Assembly: GCA_017979445.1 (NCBI GenBank)
Contig: CM030706.1
Coordinates: 18,028,967 to 18,092,966, forward strand
Length of the DNA stretch: 64,000 bases
Reading direction: 5' to 3'
DNA from: Akebia trifoliata
Lineage: Eukaryota > Streptophyta > Magnoliopsida > Ranunculales > Lardizabalaceae
A program made the position numbers and the translations under genes. Positions 32,886 to 44,599 of this stretch are shown here, piece after piece. The stretch's first letter is position 1. Each line of letters begins with the position of its first letter. A model generated the notes under the pieces. The model searched no databases. It was not told the DNA's origin and saw only the letters and a list, made by a program, of their open reading frames with translations.

Positions 32886-34297
32886 TGTAGACACCCAAAT
32901 TTAAGTGGGCCCTCAACGTAAAATGCCCAAAAAGATAATAAAAATTGTATTGGGCCCTCGAAGCCCATACCTCCAAAAGTCCTTTTTCCCTCTCAATAAA
33001 TGGCCCAAGCTTACTCACGTGGCCCATGGACCCAAAACCCTTTTTTTATACTCCTAAAACTCAACCCAACATAAATCCAATCCAACCTAAGCCCATCACC
33101 TAAAACCCAACCATTCCTTAATCTAATCCACTACCAAAGCCCAAAGCCTAACTCATTACCCAAGCCTAACACTACAAAGCCCACAAGACATTATCCATAT
33201 CCAATTCATTTTCCAACCCACAACCCCAACCCATAAATCATTATCTACATCAAACCAATCACCAATTTATCATAAAAAGGTGACACATGTCATCTCCCCA
33301 CTCACCTCCCTCATTTAATCACCTACCCCCATCATCTTTTTTAAATAATTCATCAAACCTATCACTTCTCTCAAAAAATCACTTCAAAAAATCACACCTC
33401 AATCAAACACTTTACACCTTACAGCCCCATTCTCTCCATCAACCATCACTCACCTCATCTCACCAAACACTCTACCCAAATGGATTTGGATAAGATCCAA
33501 ACCATTTGGGTCAAAATACAACTCATTTCCCTCATTACATAACTACCTTCATTTCCATTTAAAATTTGATATCCTTCATCTCTAAAACCCATGCCATTAT
33601 CCATTCTTCCAATCCTTCACCCCATTATACCCCTAAAATAACTCCCCAACTTCTATAAAAACCCCTCCATTCTCCCCTCACAAGCCTAATGAAAAATCCA
33701 AGGTTTAACCTTCAAGAATATTAAAAAAGAACTCATTCTCTTTACACTCTACTCTTAACTCATTCCACTACCTTCAACTTTCAATTCTCAACATCCTTTC
33801 AAGTAAGTCAAAGAAGGAACAAGGTAGGTTTCGATAAAAGCACACCCCCTCTAACTTTCCTTTTCTACTCATCCCTTTCTCTACACATTTGCATACACCA
33901 CAATGGTTTGAACCATTGAAAGGGGCCCCTTTTTCAATAAAGGTGTCCTTAATGGATTAAATCAACATCAAAGTTCCTCCTACATGGGATTTTTTCGATT
34001 TCTATCATTTTATTTACATTTCCAAAAGTTGACCGAATCTGACGTTACCACCAACTGTGGATAAAGTAGGGTGCCTAACACTTACCCTACTCCATAAATG
34101 GACTCCCTTACCTAAATCAAAAGTTGGACCATGTACCTTGTCGTTACAAGAGTTATCAAATGTCAAAATGTCATACTTTTCGAAAAATGTGACATCGGGT
34201 GACTATTCACACCCATTTACCAATTTTGAATGGTGGCGATTCCAAAACACCCCAAAGTGGAAGGATATTTCAAGATGATGAAATTCCCGTGTCCACA
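32886..34297 (+). mobile_element. 5' LTR of Ogre-like element
   Basis: Runs from TGTAGACACCC to CCCGTGTCCACA (1412 bases), directly before a primer site. It carries runs of CCCA/CCTAA words, a TATAAAAA box at 33654-33661, and near the end ATCGGGTGAC and GAATGGTGGCGATTCC. Those last words recur in the LTR pieces at 28230-28260, 36030-36095 and (decayed) 47375-47410. The ORFs at 34199-34660 overlap its 3' end and the leader and are not genes. Confidence 0.85.
33654..33661 (+). promoter_or_regulatory. TATA box of Ogre-like LTR
   Basis: TATAAAAA is followed by CCCCTCCATTCTCCCCTC, in the same relative setting as TATAAATA in the two longer Ogre-type LTRs. Confidence 0.5.
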
Positions 34298-34300
34298 GCT

Positions 34301-34318
34301 TGGCGACTCCATTGGGAA
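34301..34318 (+). other. Primer-binding site, Ogre type (tRNA-Arg)
   Basis: TGGCGACTCCATTGGGAA starts three bases after the LTR end. It resembles TGGCGACTCCGCTGGGGA, the site usually ascribed to tRNA-Arg in Ogre/Tat elements. It proves that the LTR is a 5' LTR. Confidence 0.8.
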
Positions 34319-35114
34319 CCAACACTATTGGGTACGATCCTCTTTCGATTCGGTCATTGTTTCTATAAAAAAATGTTTCTGTTTTTGCATTTGTGCTTAC
34401 CTCCTAACATTTTTCATGTCTCTTTTTTTATTTTTTTATTGTCGTGGGAGAATGCTTATAATATTTACTTATTTCGCGCTTTGTATATTTGTGTTATTTT
34501 GTTGGACAAGGAATGTAAGGATGGATACATTTTTCAAAAAAATGCACACGCACATGCACATGCGATTCATAACCCAATGCATAAGCCACCCCCTTCCTTG
34601 TTAAATTTCTATCCCCGGATGCCGGTACTCTCAAGCCCCCGAGATAGTTATTTTGGGTGACGGGGAGGAGAACATCCACCCCATTCACCAACCTAAGACG
34701 TGGACATTTCAATATCCATCGAGGTTTGAAGAATGGATATCCGAAAAACTACCCATAAACCCGCATGCATCGAAATTTAATTAAAAGACAAAGGACACTA
34801 AGATTTTCAAAAATTAATTCCGTATCCATCCCACGTGTGTATGTTGTAATTTTATTTTATTTTCTTTTTAGCCCATGAAGGCAAGTTGTATAGATTTTAG
34901 GGAATTTTCACAATGTTTTCATCTGTATGTCCCCCTAGGTAAAAAGGGGAAATCTATTTTTTTTTATCCTTTACATCATAAAAATAATAATAATAATAAT
35001 AATTTGGCTCAAGCCAAAAAACAGAGGCTATGTGCCTCAAAATCTAGAAATTTTGGGCCAAAATGGGATGAGGACAAAAAACAGGGTCATTTCAGAATGC
35101 TAGAAAAGCTTCTG

Positions 35115-35267
35115 GTCCGTGTTTGAAGCACGGACTCAAGAAAAATGGTAAAGTCTGTGTTTAAAGCACGGACCAGTGAGAAAGAAAAAAAAAATTGTTA
35201 AGGTTCTGGTCTGTATTTGAAGCACGGACCCGCATACAAATGTTAGGTCCGTACTTGAAAAACGGAC
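35115..35267 (+). repeat. Four repeated short inverted repeats (hairpins) in the leader
   Basis: GTCCGTG-TTTGAAG-CACGGAC and variants occur at 35115-35135, 35153-35173, 35209-35229 and 35247-35267, with spacings of 38, 56 and 38 bases. Each can form a stem of about seven pairs over a seven-base loop. Two copies of the same motif lie in the second leader at 48136-48156 and 48175-48195. Confidence 0.8.
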
Positions 35268-35518
35268 CCAAAAAATACAAAAAGAATTATACTCATTTTG
35301 TTCCTTACATCAGTCCTGACAACTTTTCTTCTAGACTTTATTTTTATTTTAAGTTTTAAGGCTTGAAAATGATTGAACGACTCACTTTACCGTTAAACTC
35401 AGGGCCTACCACTTAGAATCGATCTCGCTCAAAATGAATTTTGCCCAATGTGGCTCACTATCAATCTCGATCATAATTAAACCCATTATCATCCTTCACT
35501 GAGTATCCACTTTATCAA

Positions 35519-35847
35519 ATGGGTTTACGACCCATATCCGTCTTAAATGGGTCCACGACTCATACCCACTTCAAAAAAATGGGTCCACGACCCATATCCG
35601 TTTCAAATGGGTCGACGACCCATACCCATTTAAAAAATGGGTCCATGACCCATATTTGTTTCAAATGGGTCCACGACCCATATCTATTTCGAATGGGTCC
35701 ACGACCCATATCTGTTTCAAAATTGGGTCCATGACCTAGATCTGTTTCAACTGGGTCCACGACCCATATCCATTTCAACTGGGTCCGGCTCAAATCCATT
35801 TCAACTGGGTCCCCGACCCGATCCGTTTCAACAGGGTCTCCGGCCTA
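35519..35847 (+). repeat. 28-bp minisatellite in leader (~12 units)
   Basis: The unit approximates GGGTCCACGACCCATATC plus TGTTTCAAAT-like bases, about 28 bases, repeated some twelve times up to the gap. It is more homogeneous than its counterpart at 48471-48915. The GGGT..ACCC core is itself a short inverted repeat. Confidence 0.9.
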
Positions 35848-35947
35848 NNNNNNNNNNNNNNNNNNNNNNNNNNNNNNNNNNNNNNNNNNNNNNNNNNNNN
35901 NNNNNNNNNNNNNNNNNNNNNNNNNNNNNNNNNNNNNNNNNNNNNNN
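35848..35947. other. Assembly gap, 100 N
   Basis: Exactly 100 N, the usual placeholder for a gap of unknown length. It separates a minisatellite from the last 189 bases of an LTR, so most of an Ogre-like element could be missing or collapsed here. Confidence 0.98.
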
Positions 35948-36136
35948 AGCCGCTTACCCGAATCTCAAGGTTTGATTCATCTTTATCCATCGAGAGTCAC
36001 CAAATACCAAAAATGTCACATTTTCTAAAAAAAATGCACATCGGGTGACCATTCACACCCACTTACAAAAATGAATGGTGGCGACTCCAAACCATTGTAG
36101 ATGTGGTCATCGTAATGGCGAAATCCCGTGTCTACA
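35948..36136 (+). mobile_element. 3' end of an Ogre-type LTR
   Basis: These 189 bases align with about 34106-34297 (CTTACC.., ATGTCA.., ATCGGGTGAC, TTCACACCCA, GAATGGTGGCGA) and end CCCGTGTCTACA. By order it could be the 3' LTR of the element starting at 32886. The bases on the two outer sides (CATTT before 32886, GTACC after 36136) do not form a target duplication. Confidence 0.75.
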
Positions 36137-36503
36137 GTACCATCAAGTGTAGTTCCGCTTACTGATCGTAGAGTACTATTATAGTCCTATCTAGCAAACT
36201 GGACACAAGTGGCATAAACCCCGTATTTTTGACTTAAAAGTGTAGATCAGTTGGTATACCTTTACTTGGCATTGATGAAACTACACCTATAAAACCATTT
36301 TCTCTTAGCTCATAATGACGCTAGCTATATGCTTAAGACATGCAAGTTGAAGGTTTTTCTCATCCTGGAGATGCAAGCACGACTTGGTGAATATTCACTT
36401 AGGCCCCCTAATTACTAGGTAGAGACCACGATTTTGGATGATGTGGCTCCAGGCTTTAGCTTTAGCTTATAGGAATCCCCATTTTGTGATGTCATCTCAA
36501 TTT

Positions 36504-36785
36504 CGTTACGTTCGGGCCTCTTTTTACAAGAAGCCCTCACTCTATTCTCCTTCTTGTTCCTTCATTCCTCATCCGATTGAGGAGATGAAAGTTGAAGGGG
36601 AAAGAGATGCTTAACAAAGTGTTCGGAAGCCCCCCGACCCCCCTTTAAAGGTAGGATAACGACCATTGACACTCAAGACCGTTCCGTTCGGGCCTATCTT
36701 GGGATAGTCCCTTCACTCTACTATCGTGCATTCAACTTCATTACTAATCCAATCGATAAGATGAAGACGATAAAACGATAGCCGA
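36504..36785. repeat. Diverged direct duplication in the mitochondrial-like block
   Basis: CGTT(A/C)CGTTCGGGCCT occurs at 36504 and 36680. Each copy is followed by CCCT(T)CACTCTA and then by TTCATT(C/A)CT..ATCC(G/A)AT(T/C)GA(G/T). The period is about 176 bases. The second copy runs into a small ACGATAAGACGATAAG-like repeat (36757-36810). Confidence 0.7.
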
Positions 36786-38243
36786 AGACGATAAGACGAT
36801 AAGATGAAAGCGGAAACGAGCTCCTCTATCGCTCCCTGGAAATGGTGCCCCCCTGGGACCCCATTTCCAGTCCGCTTGTTGGCAATAGATTTACTACGAT
36901 AAAAGAGGAGCTCAAGTTTTATAGTATAGATCACAGATAGTACCACCCTTCTTGGATCCGAGTAGCTGCATGCGGTTGGAGTGACTCCCAAGCTCCCAAC
37001 AGTTCACTATAGCCTACTGAACTAGTAAAAAAAACATGCTGACTAAGGGTAGAAAAATGTCTACGAGGTAACCGACAACTACCAACTTGGAACCAAGATA
37101 GGGAAGTGCGGCCATCCCGATACCGATCCCCCTCTAGAATGGGATTTGATCTTGATTTGGGATATCCAGTTTCTAATAGACAGTTAGTACACAAGACGGT
37201 AGTGATGAGCTCTCTCCATTCCCTAAAGTTGAGTCAAAGGAATAACAGATGTCGAGTTCCCAGTTGGTATAAGGAAAATCGGTGACCCCTTTCCGACTGG
37301 CATGCCAAGCTATACTATGACGGTGGTTCCATACGGGGTACAAAAGGGTGTGGAAGGGAGATTTGGATTCAAGTTAGGGGTGGCCCTTATAGCTAAACTA
37401 ACGTTGACCAAACTTCCCCCCCACACCCCCAAGAGGTGAACCAGAAGCTGGAAGCGGCCCTCGTGTGACGTCATGGTTGGTGTTTAGGTTGGTGTTCAGG
37501 GGCGGGGTAGGGGGCCTATAGGATACTCATATAGTTTCACTCCATAAAGCAAGAACTAGCTTACATTAGCTGACTGGAGAATAACCACTTTCTCTAGCTA
37601 TTCATTCTCTTAAAGCTGCTTCCCTTGCTTGCTTCCCGATCTGTTATCCGATCATGGATTCTTACTGGTGGGGCTAGGTCTTCCTTGCCTTAAGAACTCC
37701 CTTCCTGAAATGCATACTTTTGAATCACTCCGATGCGGTAAAGGAGAAGAACAAGAACTCTAATTCTTTCGCTTAGTAGAGAATAACAACTAGCTTTAAG
37801 TGCTTGTTATGGATTGCATTAAGGTGCTTGATCTACTTGAATAAAGGATCAGAACATAACCACTAGCTTTAATGAGCTTACTTGCCAGCTCTCTGTATTT
37901 ATAATACTGAATACTAATTAAGAACTCTATAGCTTCTATACAGGATGGTTAGCCTTGCCTGGTTGCTTCCATGCTTTCAATGCATGCTTCTATGCTAGCC
38001 TAACTGACTTGACTACTCTCATGACAAAGCTTTTAGTGCTTGGCTTGCTTAAGCACTTCAAGCTACTTTTGATTTTCTTTTATTCAAGCCCACAGCAAGG
38101 AAAACAACTAACCAAGGTAGTTCAGGAATGGAGTTTTGATTCATTAAGCAAGTATATAAACATAGACCTAAGCATAAGGAAGGTAGTCCTGCTCGCAAGC
38201 AAAGAAAACCCCGATTGGCAGAGGAAGAAAAAGAGCAATAGAG

Positions 38244-38390
38244 TCAGGAGATGAAAGAACTTAGTGTAGTCAGGAACAAGCAACGATTGAGCAGCAAGAA
38301 AACGTATGCGCGCTAACGCGCAACGGTGCTCGTAGATCAGAACGCGCTCAATCCGTTGCTTGTTCAGTAAAGTGGATTTTCATCTCCTGA
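38244..38390. repeat. Long nested inverted repeat with central hairpin
   Basis: Three concentric complementary pairs are present: TCAGGAGATGAAA (38244-38256) with TTTCATCTCCTGA (38378-38390); GAACAAGCAACGATTGAGC (38274-38292) with GCTCAATCCGTTGCTTGTTC (38346-38365, one extra base); and TGCGCG-CTAA-CGCGCA (38307-38322). A cruciform or RNA hairpin is possible. It does not fit a tRNA. Confidence 0.85.
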
Positions 38391-39739
38391 TTCGGCTAAA
38401 GTAACTTATCTTGTTGCATCACCTGAACGTTCGGTAAAGTGCTTAGCTCCTTTATAGTCGATCCAGCCTTACTCCCTCCCTCTGTAGACTTAGGCATACC
38501 TCCCTAGAAGAATGTTCTTAACGTGTGACTCCCAGCAAACGTAGGCCCGGCAAACGAGGAGATTCAGAATCAACAGCTGATTATTCAACTATATCGACTG
38601 AAGAAACTAGGTTTTATGATCCTGCGTCTCCGTAGTTTGCTATTGAGCGCTATTTGTCCATTTCTATCCGGATGAGATTCTATTCGACTCAATCAGTCAG
38701 GTGCTGAAGTGATCTGTTGCCCCCGTAGCCCCGCAACTTCAATCCCTAGATGCGCCTATTACACAAGTACTATCATTAAGGGCAGGAGATGTGCTTAAGG
38801 GCAAGAGATTGATTTAAAGACTGTATTCGTAGACCAATTGCTAGCCTTAGCTGCTTGAAAGGCTCATCCCTTATTCTTGCTTAACCTCAGCACCTATCGC
38901 ACTGATTGGATTGACGCCTACCAGGAGTGCTTACCGAAGCCCATATCCGTTAACTGCCAACCGTTTTCTTGCTTGGCTTATACCGTAACCCTTTGATTGG
39001 CTTGGCCTTAACTATACAAGGGAGACCGTATACCTTTCTTGATTGGCTTACCGATATGCTTGCCCTATCTATATCTATAGTATTTTAGCTTATACTTACT
39101 TATTGCTTTCTTATCTATTTCATTCTTATTTTTACCGTTAAAGCCTATTTCTGCTTATTTCTTGTTGTATACTTGTTATACCTGTTGTATACTTATTGTT
39201 ATTACTCCTCTTTATTTCATAGTTATAAGCTCTATTAACGCTCACCTCCACCCCTACCAAGGCCTGAGCCCTTTCGATACGATAACGAGAAAAACGATAC
39301 TATACGAGAAAAGCCATACTTTTGCTTCCTCGGCTCCCATATGCAATGAGCTTGCTTGCAGGCAGGTCGATCGTCTCTTTCTTCCACTGGAGGTGGAATG
39401 GGGGGACATCAAGAAGCTACTCCGAAAGCTGGATTCATTGTTTTATCTTTCCCGTTGTTCCGAAGTTTGTTGAGGATTAGGATTAAGCTTACTTAAGCTT
39501 GTGGTATCGGGTGGATGATATAGCACAAGAACAAATACCCAAGTCATATTACATTGATCCCTTGATCTAATTATTAGAGCATCTTATTTCGATACAAAAA
39601 GGGTGCAATTGAGCTCTTCCCCGGCACCACCAACTATTGATCCATTCGACGGAGGAGATCGACTGCAGTGAAGGTGCTAAAGAAGACACAACAAGTGGAA
39701 CCATACCTTCAAACAAGTGACTTCTCTTTGCCTGTGTTC

Positions 39740-40486
39740 CATTCCCAAGTAATGGGCTAGGTGTCATATGTCTAATTATTTTGTTGAAATGGGTTAGTAA
39801 TTGGTCTTGAACTGCCCAAAGTAAGAACTAGACCCCTATATTTTCAAATCCTTCCTTTCTTTTAGGAAATTTCACCCCTTGATCTACTTTTTTCAAGGAA
39901 AAAGGGGCAAAGTTTGGTGTGCTTTTATCTTTTGAAGGCAGGTAACTTCCTACTACAATAATTGTGTAAGTGAAGCGAGTACTAGATGGCAACCCTGGAT
40001 ATCCCGACATTAAGAGGTTGGTAGTGGGCAGGGCTAAAGGCAAGAACATGGTCCAGCCATTGAACAAATAAGTCAAATACGTTGTTCCTTCGTGTCCTAC
40101 TGATTGCGAGAGAGTCGCTCTTCCCTGATTTCTTCTAGGCAAGAAGGTCTTTCGAGCCTACAGTTTGCTGCTATCTCCCGAGAATAGACAAAGAGGGGCT
40201 TCCCATTATACAAGATACAAATCCAAGTTTTGTAACAGACTAGCTATAGGATTCTTCATTAGATGATGAACTAAAACTCAAAGAATTCTTCTCTTCCCGC
40301 CTTTGGGATGTAATGATCCCAGTTTAGCCCTTGTCCTGTAGCGAACCAAGTCCGCCCTCCTTTGATTTAGGGGTTTAACCCCATGGAGTTGCTTTCTTTG
40401 TTCACTGGAATAAGCAGATTAACCGCACTCTGGGATCGATAAGTGAGTTGGCTTCCCCTTGGATCCATTGCCAAGTAATGGGCTAG
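39740..40486. repeat. 21-bp direct repeat pair in the mitochondrial-like block
   Basis: CATT(C/G)CCAAGTAATGGGCTAG occurs at 39740-39760 and 40466-40486 with one mismatch. Short dispersed repeats of this kind are common in plant mitochondrial DNA. Confidence 0.75.
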
Positions 40487-43400
40487 AAGTCTGGTCTTTC
40501 CCCAATCCTGTATGGAAGGAATTCCCCCCGGGGTTCAAGATTGGGTTAACCTTCCTCCCCAAAGGGGTCAGTTTGTCCACGTCACTAAGCGGGATCCCTT
40601 TAGTTTGATTCCAACTCCACAAGTTCTTTTGCTTTGGCGTCTGGCCTCTCCGATTAGAAGGTTTACTATAAGGCGAGGAGTAAGGTGTCTATGCCAGTAC
40701 CCCCATTCCGGGTATCTCATACCGATTGGAGGTTTTAAATAAGTAAAGTAGGCTGGGTTCGGGTATGGTTTTTAGGATCGAAAGGGAACGCCTTTTCTTG
40801 TATTGTAAGTTGAGCTAAGGTTACTCCAACCCAAAGGAAAAGGGTTCTAAGAGCTATGCTCTCCATTTTTGTATGTCTAAAAGGAAAAATACCCTATGGC
40901 TAGTTGCCAGGGCTTCTTTGTTGAGGTCACTCAGCATCTTGGCTTAAGTGTGCTATTAGGTTCTCTCTTGAAGTAAGTTTTGCTTTCGCATCCAGAATCT
41001 CCCATTTAATAGATGGGTAGATAACCCAAGGGCCTTTTTTAAAGGATTGAAGAAATCTATGCCCGTAGGCCCCAACAAAGTCTTTCCTTGATTTGGTATC
41101 CTGTTTCAGTCAATGAGCCTCGTTCCTCGAGTGGTCTTGTAGCTTGATAAGGTTTAAGAATTCCTCCATTGAAAATAAAAGGAATTCCTATTCATAGGTC
41201 TGCTTGCTCCTGCTCGGGTAATAGCTCTAGCTCGAGAGACCTTGATCGCTCCTCTTGTGCATGGATTTCTACCTATAGTCAGGACAGTGGTTGCCCCTTC
41301 ATTATATTATATGGAATATGAAATTATTAAACCTAACATTCCAAAGTCATGGGATTGGAATAGAGTATGGCCTTTTGGAATCTTGTATTTTGAGGTTAGG
41401 AAAGTCGTCACCACCAAGTGCTTTCCTTTCGTGGCACCATCCATGGTTCAAAGCAAGTGGTGGGCTTTTCATATAAGTAGGCGTGGTTTTGTTCTCTCAA
41501 AGTTAGGCATCTTGTTCTTGGCCAATAAATAAGGAAATATAGCCTTGCATTCCTTCGAGCAAAGGTAGGACCGTCGCTTGGGCCCCATTTCAAAGTCCTA
41601 GGTATCAAGCTCTTCAAGGAAATTTTCTTGCATGTTGTGATGAATGCCCAGTTTAATAGTTACTATAATTTGTCTATGAGCGGGCATAACATTCATAGGT
41701 CAGTCTTTGCCTAAGGGCCTGTCTGCAAGTAGGTTTTCAATAACTAAATAGGCATTGTTTGGGTCTTACGGATATAACTATCTACCCCATCCTTATATCC
41801 TAGTTTAAGAATTCCTACGTGCCTTTGAGTAGCTAGTTGTTGAATAGAGGTCGAGAGGACATGATGAAACAAAAGAAAGATCGTCTTACCGAAGATTGAT
41901 TAGGAAGATCTTCTTTCACAAGCCAACGAGCAAGGTGCTGGAAGAAGATGATTTAAAATAAGACCCCTAGTAGAGCTAACCTAAAGTGCATTCCTAATTC
42001 GTAAGGTTATTCAAAGACCAATTTCTGCAAGAAACAAAAAAGACGGAACAAAGGTTCTAATCGATCAATTTCCAGGAAAGATAGAAAATAAGTATCAATC
42101 TTTTATTCATCATCCTCCATTTGGCTTGTGAAAGTTGGGCCAATTTTATATTCTTGGGAGTAAGCAACTCGTTAATGAGAGTGAGATCCTATGATGTGGA
42201 ACAACATTACTTGTCCCCTTACCAAAGATCGAAGGATCGAGGATGAACCTACAGTAGATAGATCAAAAGGAACATCGATAGTAGGTACATCAAGAATGGG
42301 ACCTAAATACTAACGTGAAGGCTGCTCGTAGATCAAGAGAATCAAGCAGATTTCCATATGACTGGCAAATGTAAACCTCGATCAAGAAAGTATTCGATCT
42401 CATTGAAGATCGAGTACTAAGATAGGAGACGATTTCAAAATCCCTCTTATGGATCATGTTCCAGATATTTCCTTAGCCTAATCCTGAGGAAAGCTAACCT
42501 ATGAGACCACAATAAAGTGGTTTTTCATGAAGATAATCGGCCATCTATGTGATCTTCTCTTTCCATCCAAAGAAGAAGGGATGCAATTGTAATCAATAAC
42601 CAAAAGGCGAAGAGGTTAGAACCAATAGAGGGGGGACAGTGAGCGAGGCTTATTTAAACGAAAGCCCAATTGGGGTGCAGTTGTTTTAGGTCTTCTATCT
42701 TTCTGATAGAAGACATACAACTCTATTCCCTGTATTTAGGAGATCGTCTCTGGAAATACCCTACTTCTCCATTGCCATCGGTTCGTCTTTAATTAGAAGT
42801 AGAAGTAGAGGGCCTCTCGTACAAGTTCTACCCCTCGATTCATTCGCATATGGGAAGCAGATAACACAATATAGTAATAAAAAAACTACTACCCCTCTTA
42901 CCTTAGAACGAAGATCTTCAAAACCCATCCTTTCACCTCTAACGGCAAGGGAAGCCATATTCTTCCATTTGCCCCATAGCTCCACCTGCTAAGCGCATCC
43001 CAACCAACCTTCGATTCGATCCACCGAAACCAGTGGCAGCAGAAGAGCTCGGAAGCTAAGACCTTGATTTGTTTCCATTTGGGGTTCTAATGCACTAGGG
43101 AGGAAGCCAACCAACTATGAGATTCATCCCTCTAGGTCCTCTGATCTTCCTTCTGATTCAAGTTCCACCCCTCTTTCTCTTGTTCCAGTCCTGAAAATCA
43201 ATGCTTCCAGCATCAAGGCTCCAAACAATCATTCTTAGCTCTCTGCCCTCTATTTGTAAAAACCTTTAGCCCGGTTGGTGACAAAAGCAAGAAATGGTCA
43301 ATGTAATTGAGCTCCCTCAAACCTTCGAATGTTGTCCCGACCTGGTGAAGTAGTAATCCCTTATAGGATACCTAGCTATCTTCCCCCACAACTCCTGATT

Positions 43401-44511
43401 ATGCATTTACTTCCCATCTAGACCCAGGTACTGCAAATGACTCTCCAAGTGGCCACCCATCTATCAAAGTTCTAAGCTCTCATTCTCTTTATTCTGATCC
43501 TAGTGATCCAAACTTTGAAGGGGAAGCAAACAAGCACGCAAACATTAGAACTAGATCTGATGACTAACTAATCGGTAGGCTCCATCTCCCATAAGTACAA
43601 TACCAGGATCAAGACTCAGGTGATCCAATACAATGATTTGTTCGATGCTACACAAGGCGATGAAATCAAGGGTCGAACCAAGCCTCTAAACCGAAAGGGG
43701 AGATAAAAAAGGCTCGCAGATCTTTATCCCTAGCCTGTGACCCAACAACCAATGAAGGTTGCTCTCTAGGAGGTAGATAAACCTCCTCGATTTTCCTATT
43801 CTAGTCTACCTGCCCCAATTAGTGTATTCATCTGGGTTGAAGGTGAGTAAAGTAAACCATCTCTTTCTCATATTACATTGACCATCGTATTAAACATACC
43901 ATTAGAGGAATAACCCCAACCTGTTCTACCATAGCTCGCTCTATCTAAATTAGTTGGCCTTAACGAAATAAAACTATTCAAAATCTAATGCCTTGGCACC
44001 TCTCCTACTGACTCAAATGACCCATTCCATGCTTCCAAGCCGAAGCAACCAAGTAGTTAGCATCCATTCTTTTCCCTACCTATAGTGGGGGCAGAGTTAG
44101 CAAATCTAATCTTCTAGTCTTGGGGTCAAATATACCAATCATTATAACTTCTCTATCCTTTCATCCATTTCATACTTTTACCCACCAAGTCAGCCTATTC
44201 CATCAAGGGGTCGGTAGGATTGGAGCAAAGGCAATTGAATCATTCCCTTCCAGCCACTATAGGGAAGCTCGTTGACTATTGGGCATTAGACAACTAAGTG
44301 CCTTTTGGTCCATGTAGTCTACCTAAAGAGAACTAATTAAATGACTGATCCTAGCACAAGGAAGTAATTACATAATAACTTGGTCCCAATCCTTAGCTTC
44401 CAAAGTTGATGTAATCTCCCGATCAAGGAATGCTTGGATAAGGAGAAGGGGGAAAGATGCTAAACTTACAATAATTGCCCCCTGCCTTGCTTATTCAATC
44501 TCTATGCCGAG

Positions 44512-44599
44512 CTAAGGAAAGCTAAGCCCTATATCTTTTTTTTTTTTTGATAAATGGTGATCTGGGGTTTAGGAGAACCCCCAACTAAGGAAAGCTAAG
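44512..44599 (-). mobile_element. Small retroposon tail with target-site duplication
   Basis: CTAAGGAAAGCTAAG is present at 44512-44526 and again at 44585-44599. Near the end of the interval between them are 13 T (44536-44548) and 36 bases of body. On the minus strand this reads as a short element ending ATTTATC plus poly(A). A long direct repeat plus poly(A) is the signature of SINE/LINE-type insertion. Confidence 0.6.

Larger units (their letters stand above)
34319..35847 (+). other. Leader of the first Ogre-like element
   Basis: A non-coding leader after the primer site. It shares the landmark GGATGCCGGTACTCTCAAGC (34618-34637) with the leader of the second Ogre-like element (47764-47783, one mismatch). 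It contains an (AAT)n microsatellite (34981-35006), four hairpin repeats (35115-35267) and a 28-bp minisatellite to the assembly gap. Open frames (for example 34875-35126) lack known domains. Confidence 0.65.

Noticed and set aside
34199..34660. ORFs of 124 and 153 codons
   Set aside because: They span the LTR 3' end, the primer site and the leader of an Ogre-like element, so they cannot be a normal gene.
35519..35847. CRISPR-like regular repeats (also 48471-48915 and 49249-49967)
   Set aside because: Units are head-to-tail without unique spacers, lie in retroelement leaders of a plant genome, and have no cas genes nearby.
40419..40622. Possible mitochondrial ribosomal-protein fragment on the minus strand
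   Set aside because: A few residues looked like rps3-type spacing, but no conserved block could be confirmed.
42761..42985. Minus-strand 74-codon ORF in the mitochondrial-like block
   Set aside because: Has a plausible hydrophobic segment, but no recognised family and no supporting context.
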